A stretch of 64,000 bases of DNA. It comes from Arthrobacter sp. zg-Y844 (GTDB taxonomy: Bacteria; Actinomycetota; Actinomycetes; Actinomycetales; Micrococcaceae). Position 1 is the first letter of the stretch. Each line of letters opens with the position of its first letter. Location of the stretch: NCBI RefSeq assembly GCF_024385465.1, contig NZ_JANFLS010000002.1, forward strand, positions 434,001-498,000, given 5' to 3'. The position numbers and the translations under genes were made by a program. Below, one piece after another: positions 59,402 to 64,000 of this stretch. The notes under the pieces were generated by a model, which made no database searches, was not told the origin of the DNA, and saw only the letters and a list, made by a program, of their open reading frames with translations.

Positions 59402-61408
59402 TCAGATCCTGAGGCCGGTGTGCGGTTCCCGTCCTCCGAGTTCCACGTCGATCACGGTGTCCGGCGCCGGGAGGACCACGGTCCGGGTGTGGGTGGTCCG
59501 GGCATCCGGTTCAATGACGCTAAGGACATACTCACCGGATCCGGGCAGGGGCAGCTCGTAGTTCCCCCTGCCGTCTGAACGGGCCGAGGCTGCTACCTCT
59601 CCGCCCGGCCGGACCAGGATCACGAGTGCATCAGCGACGGCGCGGCCGGCATGCCGGATCCGTCCCGTGAGGGCCAGCGGCCGGCGGAAATGGAGGTCGT
59701 GATGTACCGCCGCACCCCGGATGGCCAGCACTTCCGAAACCGGCAGCCAGCTGGCCTGGCTCGCAACCATGACGTATTGTCCCTCGCCGGGAAGCAGGAC
59801 GGCATAGCCGCCGTCCTGGTCCGTGCGGTCCCAGTCCACCGGACTGCCACCGCTGTCCAGCACAGTGACGGTGCCCCGGCCCACCGGCCTGCCGTCAGCG
59901 GCCGACAGCAGCCGTCCGCTGACCATGATCTCCCGCTTTTCCTCCGGTTGCGGCTGCCGTTGTCCGCCGTCGGCGTGCAGGTCCGGGTGCGTGGCCTCGT
60001 GCCGGCGGGACCGGGGAATCAGGCAGGCGACGCCGGCGGCGGCCAGTGCCGCCAGACCGGCCAACACGAAAATGGTCCGGAACGCGTCCAGTCCGGGGAA
60101 GCTGCTGCCGCCGATGGTTATTGTCAGCGAGGCCAGGATAGTGGCCACTGCTGCGCTGCAGGTGGAGGTGCCTACGGACCGGAGCAGGGTGTTCAGGCCG
60201 TTGGCTGCCGCTGTGTCGGTGAGCGGGACGTTGCTCATGATGATGGTGGGCATGGCGGCCATGGAGATTGCCGTGCCGATGGACACGATCACGGCCCCGG
60301 TGATGATTTGAGGAACCGTGTGCACGAAGAGGATGCGTGCCAGATACCCCGCAGCCATAACGGTGCAGCCGGTCACCAGCGTGACCTTGGCTCCGTACGT
60401 GTTGGTGATGCGCGCCGAGACCGGGGAAGCCGCCACCATGGCCAGCCCCGACGGGATCATGGTGAGGCCGGCCGCGAGCACGCTCAGCCCGAAGCCATAG
60501 CCGGTCTCCTTCGAGAGCTGCAGCTGCTGCGTGGTGACCAGCATGTTCGCGTACATGGAAAAGCCCACCAGGACGGCTCCGATGTTGGTGAGCAGGACCG
60601 GGCGGAGGGCGGATGTCCGCAGGTCCACCAGGGGCTGTCCGTTGCGCAGCTCCGCCGGAAACCACAGTGCGAAGCAGACGGCGGCGGCGGCAAAAAGGCC
60701 CAGGATCGGGTAACTGGTCCAGCCCCAGACCCCGCCCTTGGTAATGGCCAGCAATACGGCGGTCATGGCGGCCGACAGCAGCAGGGCCCCGACGTAGTCA
60801 AACGGTGCCGGGTTGCGGACCTTCGACTCCGGAACAAAGACGACGACGGCGGCAATCACCAACGCGCCAATCACTCCCACCACCCAAAAGGTGCCCTGCC
60901 AGCCCAACCGTGCATAGACCAGCCCGGCAAGCGGCAGCCCCAGGGCGCTGCCGATGCCGAAGCTGGCACTCATCAGCGCAACGGCGCCGGCGATCTTCTT
61001 CTGCGGCAGGGTTTCCCGCAGGATGCTGATCCCCACCGGTATCACCGCACCGGCAAGGCCCTGCAGCCCGCGGCCGACCAGGGCCCACGTGAAGGTCCCG
61101 CCGATGGAGGCCGTGAAAGCGCCGGCAACCATCAGGGCCATGGCCACCAGCAGCATCCGGCGTTTGCCGTACATGTCCGCGAGCCGGGAGACGATGGGGG
61201 TTGCCACCGCTGCGGAGAGCAGCGTGACGGTGACCAGCCAGGACACGTCGTCGGAGGTGACTCCGAAGATCCGGGGGTATTCCGGCAGCAGCGGAACCAC
61301 CGCGGTTTTTTCGAGCGAGACCACTATGCCGCCGCAGCCCAGCGTGGCAATGACCAGCCAGTCCGGGAACGTCCGCGCGCCCTTGCGTGCTGCTGGCCGT
61401 TCAGTCAT
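59402..61408 (-). CDS. MFS transporter (DHA2-like, 14 TM) fused to two beta-sandwich repeats
   Basis: A 668-aa protein. Residues about 15-475 form 14 hydrophobic segments of the drug:H+ antiporter-2 type, with SRLADMYGKRRML in the first cytoplasmic loop and GRGLQGLAGAVIPVGIS in segment 4. About 495-660 hold two carboxypeptidase-regulatory-like repeats (VSGRLLSAADGRPVGRGTV and LTGRIRHAGRAVADALV), each ending in a TDQDGGYAVLLPGEGQY / SDGRGNYELPLPGSGEY pattern. AAGGA precedes the ATG. It follows Hsp20 by 32 bp. Confidence 0.88.
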   Translation of the reverse strand: MTERPAARKGARTFPDWLVIATLGCGGIVVSLEKTAVVPLLPEYPRIFGVTSDDVSWLVTVTLLSAAVATPIVSRLADMYGKRRMLLVAMALMVAGAFTASIGGTFTWALVGRGLQGLAGAVIPVGISILRETLPQKKIAGAVALMSASFGIGSALGLPLAGLVYARLGWQGTFWVVGVIGALVIAAVVVFVPESKVRNPAPFDYVGALLLSAAMTAVLLAITKGGVWGWTSYPILGLFAAAAVCFALWFPAELRNGQPLVDLRTSALRPVLLTNIGAVLVGFSMYANMLVTTQQLQLSKETGYGFGLSVLAAGLTMIPSGLAMVAASPVSARITNTYGAKVTLVTGCTVMAAGYLARILFVHTVPQIITGAVIVSIGTAISMAAMPTIIMSNVPLTDTAAANGLNTLLRSVGTSTCSAAVATILASLTITIGGSSFPGLDAFRTIFVLAGLAALAAAGVACLIPRSRRHEATHPDLHADGGQRQPQPEEKREIMVSGRLLSAADGRPVGRGTVTVLDSGGSPVDWDRTDQDGGYAVLLPGEGQYVMVASQASWLPVSEVLAIRGAAVHHDLHFRRPLALTGRIRHAGRAVADALVILVRPGGEVAASARSDGRGNYELPLPGSGEYVLSVIEPDARTTHTRTVVLPAPDTVIDVELGGREPHTGLRI

Positions 61409-61440
61409 GCGGTTCCTTCGGCTTCAGCTCGGCGGCCGCC

Positions 61441-61851
61441 CTAGCCCCGCGAGATGGGAACCTTGGTTGACGATGGTCCAACCTCGGGGACCGGCACACG
61501 CACCTCCAGCACGCCGTCGTTGTAGGTAGCCGTGACATTGTCCTGGCTGGCTCCGGACGGCAGTGCTATTTCGCGGGTGAATGACCCGTAACGGAACTCG
61601 GAACGGTAGCCGTGCCGTCCCTTGTGCTCCGTCTTTTCCTTCCGTTCCCCCTTGATATGCAGGACCCCGTCGCTCACCGTGACGTCCAGGTCCTGTTCCG
61701 GATTGATGTTGGGCAGTTCGGCCCGGATCACCATGGCCGAGCCGTCCTGGTATTCCTCGACGGGGAAGGCAGGGACCTCCCAGTCCCCCTCGAAGAATTT
61801 ACGGACCTGGTCCGGCAGTTCAAAACGCTCGCGCCGTGCAAGGGAAGCCAT
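61441..61851 (-). CDS. Small heat-shock protein, Hsp20/alpha-crystallin family
   Basis: A 136-aa ATP-independent holdase. The alpha-crystallin domain (about 40-130) shows MVIRAELPNINPEQDLDVTV, LHIKGERK, and ATYNDGVLEVRVPVPE. ATG 61851 has AAGGAGATATCC upstream, and a longer frame is not needed. It ends with a short basic PISRG tail. I see neither a HAIR nor a CIRCE element upstream, so the heat regulation cannot be named. Confidence 0.95.
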   Translation of the reverse strand: MASLARRERFELPDQVRKFFEGDWEVPAFPVEEYQDGSAMVIRAELPNINPEQDLDVTVSDGVLHIKGERKEKTEHKGRHGYRSEFRYGSFTREIALPSGASQDNVTATYNDGVLEVRVPVPEVGPSSTKVPISRG

Positions 61852-62151
61852 GGATATCTCCTTCTCGATTGCCCGGTCCGGCGGCGTTGGAGCGCGGGAG
61901 CCGGGCAGGAATAAGCGGTCCGGCAAGGGTACGTCCGGCACGGGCCGGCCCTCAATGAAAGACCAGGAAAAAGCGCTGCCGGACACTGCCTTTACCGCCG
62001 TTTTGGGCCCCGGGCCGTGTAAACCGCACCAAACCTAGCACCGGGTATTTGCCGCGCGTAGAGTTTTTCCTGCGCGCAGCCTTGGGGGGACCCACCGCCG
62101 TTCACTACGGCCTGCTGCCGGTTGGCATATTGTCGATGAGAGGCTTCCAAA
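61852..62151. other. Divergent hsp20/gadB regulatory region
   Basis: 300 bp without a gene. No CIRCE (TTAGCACTC repeat) or HAIR (CTTGAGT repeat) motif and no clear consensus promoter. The hsp20 and gadB ribosome sites are at the two ends. Confidence 0.45.
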
Positions 62152-63531
62152 ATGGTGCAGAAAAATCCTGATTCGCTTTCCGTCAATCCGCTTTTTGCCC
62201 GGCCGGGCGAGGAGACTGCCGCTCCGAAATTCCGGCTGAATGATGGTGAAATGCTGCCGGAAACGGCATACCAGATTGTCCATGACGAAACCATGCTGGA
62301 CGGCAACGCACGCCTGAACCTGGCGACGTTTGTCAGCACCTGGATGGACGACCACGCGAACCGGCTCTACAGCGAGACGTTCGACAAGAACATGATCGAC
62401 AAGGACGAATACCCGCAGACTGCGCAGATTGAGCAGAACTGCTGGCGGATCCTCGCCGATCTGTGGCATTCCCCCTCCCCGGAGAACTCCATCGGCACCT
62501 CGACGGTCGGTTCCTCCGAAGCCTGCATGCTGGGCGGATTGGCGTTCAAACGGCTTTGGCAGCATCGGCGCCGCAGCGAGGGAAAGCCTACTGATAAGCC
62601 GAACCTGGTGATGAGTTCCGCGGTCCAGGTGTGCTGGGAGAAGTTCTGCAACTACTTCGACGTCGAGCCGCGGCTGGTGCCCATCAGTGAAGAGCACAAA
62701 TGCCTGGACGGCTTCGAGTTGGAGAACTATGTCGATGAAAACACCATCGGCGTCGTCGCCATCATGGGCGTGACCTACACCGGCATGTATGAGCCGGTAA
62801 AGCAGATCGCGGCCAAGCTGGACGAGATCCAGGCCTCCACCGGCCTCGACATTCCCATCCACGTGGACGGGGCGTCCGGCGCCATGATCGCGCCGTTCAT
62901 CCAACAGGACCTGGAGTGGGACTTCCGGCTGGAACGGGTCCACTCGATCAGCACTTCCGGCCATAAATACGGCCTGGTCTATCCGGGGCTCGGCTGGGTG
63001 GTCTGGCGGGAACGGCAGTGGCTTCCGGAGGACCTGATTTTCTACGTGAGCTACCTCGGCGGCGATATGCCGACCTTTGCCCTGAACTTCTCGCGCCCCG
63101 GTGCACAGGTGGTCCTGCAGTTTTACTTGTTCCTGCGCCTGGGCCGCGACGGCTATGCACGGATCCAGCAGGCCTCGCAGGACGTTGCGCTGCACCTGTC
63201 CGGCGCGATCGCTGAGCTGGGCCCCTTCGAACTGTGGAACGACGGCTCCGACATCCCGGTGTTCGCCTGGCGGCTGAAAGATGGATACACGGACAAGTGG
63301 AACCTGTATGACCTGGCGGAGCGGCTCCGCACCAGGGGGTGGCTCGTGCCCGCCTATCCCCTGCCGGACAACCTCTCGAACCTGACGGTGGAACGGATTG
63401 TGGTCCGCAACGGGCTGAGTATGGACCTGGCAGAGAAACTGCTGGCGGATATCCGACGGGAAACCACGTACCTGGATCAGCTGAGTGCCCCGATGCCTCG
63501 CGAGGCGGAGCGTCCCGGATTCCATCACTAA
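62152..63531 (+). CDS. gadB: Glutamate decarboxylase
   Basis: PLP enzyme that turns glutamate into GABA, using up a proton. The 459-aa protein has TSTVGSSEACMLGGLAFKRLW and the PLP lysine K272 in SGHKYG, with HVDGASG before it, all as in E. coli GadA/B. It ends in FHH, and a penultimate His (H458) matches the His465 that blocks the active site of E. coli GadB at neutral pH. GAGAGG precedes the ATG. The antiporter gene follows after 17 bp. Confidence 0.95.
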   Translation: MVQKNPDSLSVNPLFARPGEETAAPKFRLNDGEMLPETAYQIVHDETMLDGNARLNLATFVSTWMDDHANRLYSETFDKNMIDKDEYPQTAQIEQNCWRILADLWHSPSPENSIGTSTVGSSEACMLGGLAFKRLWQHRRRSEGKPTDKPNLVMSSAVQVCWEKFCNYFDVEPRLVPISEEHKCLDGFELENYVDENTIGVVAIMGVTYTGMYEPVKQIAAKLDEIQASTGLDIPIHVDGASGAMIAPFIQQDLEWDFRLERVHSISTSGHKYGLVYPGLGWVVWRERQWLPEDLIFYVSYLGGDMPTFALNFSRPGAQVVLQFYLFLRLGRDGYARIQQASQDVALHLSGAIAELGPFELWNDGSDIPVFAWRLKDGYTDKWNLYDLAERLRTRGWLVPAYPLPDNLSNLTVERIVVRNGLSMDLAEKLLADIRRETTYLDQLSAPMPREAERPGFHH

Positions 63532-63548
63532 TCGAGGAGGTGGCCTAA

Positions 63549-64000
63549 ATGAGCGATTCGAAGGCAGCAAATTCCCCCGCAGCGGATCAGCAGCGGGCGA
63601 AATCGAAGCAGAATGCCCAGATCACCATCGGCGCCCTGGCGGTGATGAACATTGTGGCCGTGGTCAGCCTCCGCGGGCTTCCGTCGGAGGCCGAGTACGG
63701 CCTGAGCTCGATTTTCTACTATGTCCTGGCCGCCGTCGTCTTCCTGATTCCGGTCTCCCTCGTGGCCGCGGAGCTGGCCACTGGATGGCCGGAGACGGGC
63801 GGCGTCTTCCGATGGGTCGGCGAGGCGTTCGGGCCGCGGTGGGCCTTCCTGGCCATGTTCATGCTCTTCATCGAGGTGACCATCTGGTTCCCCACCGTGC
63901 TGACGTTCGGCGCTGTGTCACTGGCCTACACCGGGGACAACCAGAACCTTGACGCGCAACTCGCAGGAAACAAGCTCTTCGTCCTCGCGGTGGTCCTGGT
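63549..64000 (+). CDS. gadC: Glutamate/GABA antiporter, APC family, 3' end missing
   Basis: The reading frame is open to the right window edge, 150 residues. After a 25-residue hydrophilic start come hydrophobic segments with LPSEAEYGLSSIFYYV, LIPVSLVAAELATGWPETGGV and FRWVGEAFGPRW, matching GadC-type amino acid antiporters. AGGAGG lies 9 bp before the ATG. Adjacency to gadB gives the glutamate/GABA assignment and implies an acid-resistance pair. Confidence 0.9.
   Translation, partial: MSDSKAANSPAADQQRAKSKQNAQITIGALAVMNIVAVVSLRGLPSEAEYGLSSIFYYVLAAVVFLIPVSLVAAELATGWPETGGVFRWVGEAFGPRWAFLAMFMLFIEVTIWFPTVLTFGAVSLAYTGDNQNLDAQLAGNKLFVLAVVL

Noticed and set aside
61852-62151. CIRCE or HAIR heat-shock operator in front of hsp20
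   Set aside because: I looked for both inverted repeats and found neither.

Overview
This is a 64-kb stretch of a high-GC Gram-positive chromosome. Gene order and protein sequences point to an actinobacterium of the Micrococcaceae, Arthrobacter sensu lato. The clearest markers are the ctaA/ctaB - tkt-tal-pgi-zwf-opcA-pgl block, the secG-tpiA-pgk-gap-sodA-whiA-yvcK-rapZ-uvrC block on the other strand, and uvrA, uvrB, coaE, rpsA and polA nearby. It is mostly core chromosome. I see no tRNA or rRNA genes, insertion sequences, prophage or CRISPR array. Species-level assignment is inference.

Layout. 1-2.5 kb: heme A synthase (cut by the window edge) convergent with protoheme IX farnesyltransferase, separated by about 600 bp rich in hairpins and a 16-bp tandem repeat. 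2.9-11.2 kb: a tight pentose-phosphate/glucose-6-phosphate operon (tkt, tal, pgi, zwf, opcA, pgl) ending in a 21-bp perfect bidirectional terminator. 11.3-22.2 kb (minus strand): secG, the triose part of glycolysis (tpiA, pgk, gap), sodA, the whiA-yvcK-rapZ-uvrC cluster, a PlsC acyltransferase and a HAD phosphatase. 22.3-29.5 kb: uvrA behind a LexA-box-like palindrome, a GntR regulator and a heterodimeric ABC exporter. 29.6-35.5 kb: metallo-hydrolase, methyltransferase, Ski2-type helicase, GNAT and S33 peptidase. 35.5-38.1 kb: a small minus-strand cluster of poorly characterised genes (62-aa protein, one-TM protein, Nudix hydrolase, 457-aa unknown). 38.3-42.9 kb: uvrB and coaE divergent from a YigZ protein and an RlmG/RsmC-like methyltransferase. 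43-49 kb: a beta-glucoside uptake and hydrolysis operon (binding protein, two permeases, GH1 enzyme) with its LacI regulator and two identical operators flanking a canonical promoter. 49.4-57.7 kb: rpsA with a long structured leader, an Eis-type acetyltransferase, polA, a thioesterase, a RibD-C reductase and an Old Yellow Enzyme. 57.7-61.9 kb: phosphate permease plus a small partner, an MFS exporter fused to two beta-sandwich repeats, and Hsp20. 62.1-64 kb: glutamate decarboxylase and the start of a glutamate/GABA antiporter.

How it fits together. The left third holds most of the oxidative and non-oxidative pentose phosphate pathway and lower glycolysis. All three UvrABC subunits and Pol I lie in one 37-kb span, so nucleotide excision repair and gap filling are nearly complete here. 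The right end looks like a stress region (Hsp20, acid resistance, efflux).

The most consistent unexplained signal is regulatory. At least thirteen genes, including uvrA, uvrB, uvrC and polA, have a TANNNT -10 hexamer exactly 6 or 7 nt before the start codon, the signature of leaderless transcription. In two places the TAG stop codon of the upstream gene is the first half of that hexamer. I did not find a clearly new multi-gene system. The best candidates for new biology are the 35.5-38.1 kb cluster, the MFS/beta-sandwich fusion, and the rpsA and tkt leaders.
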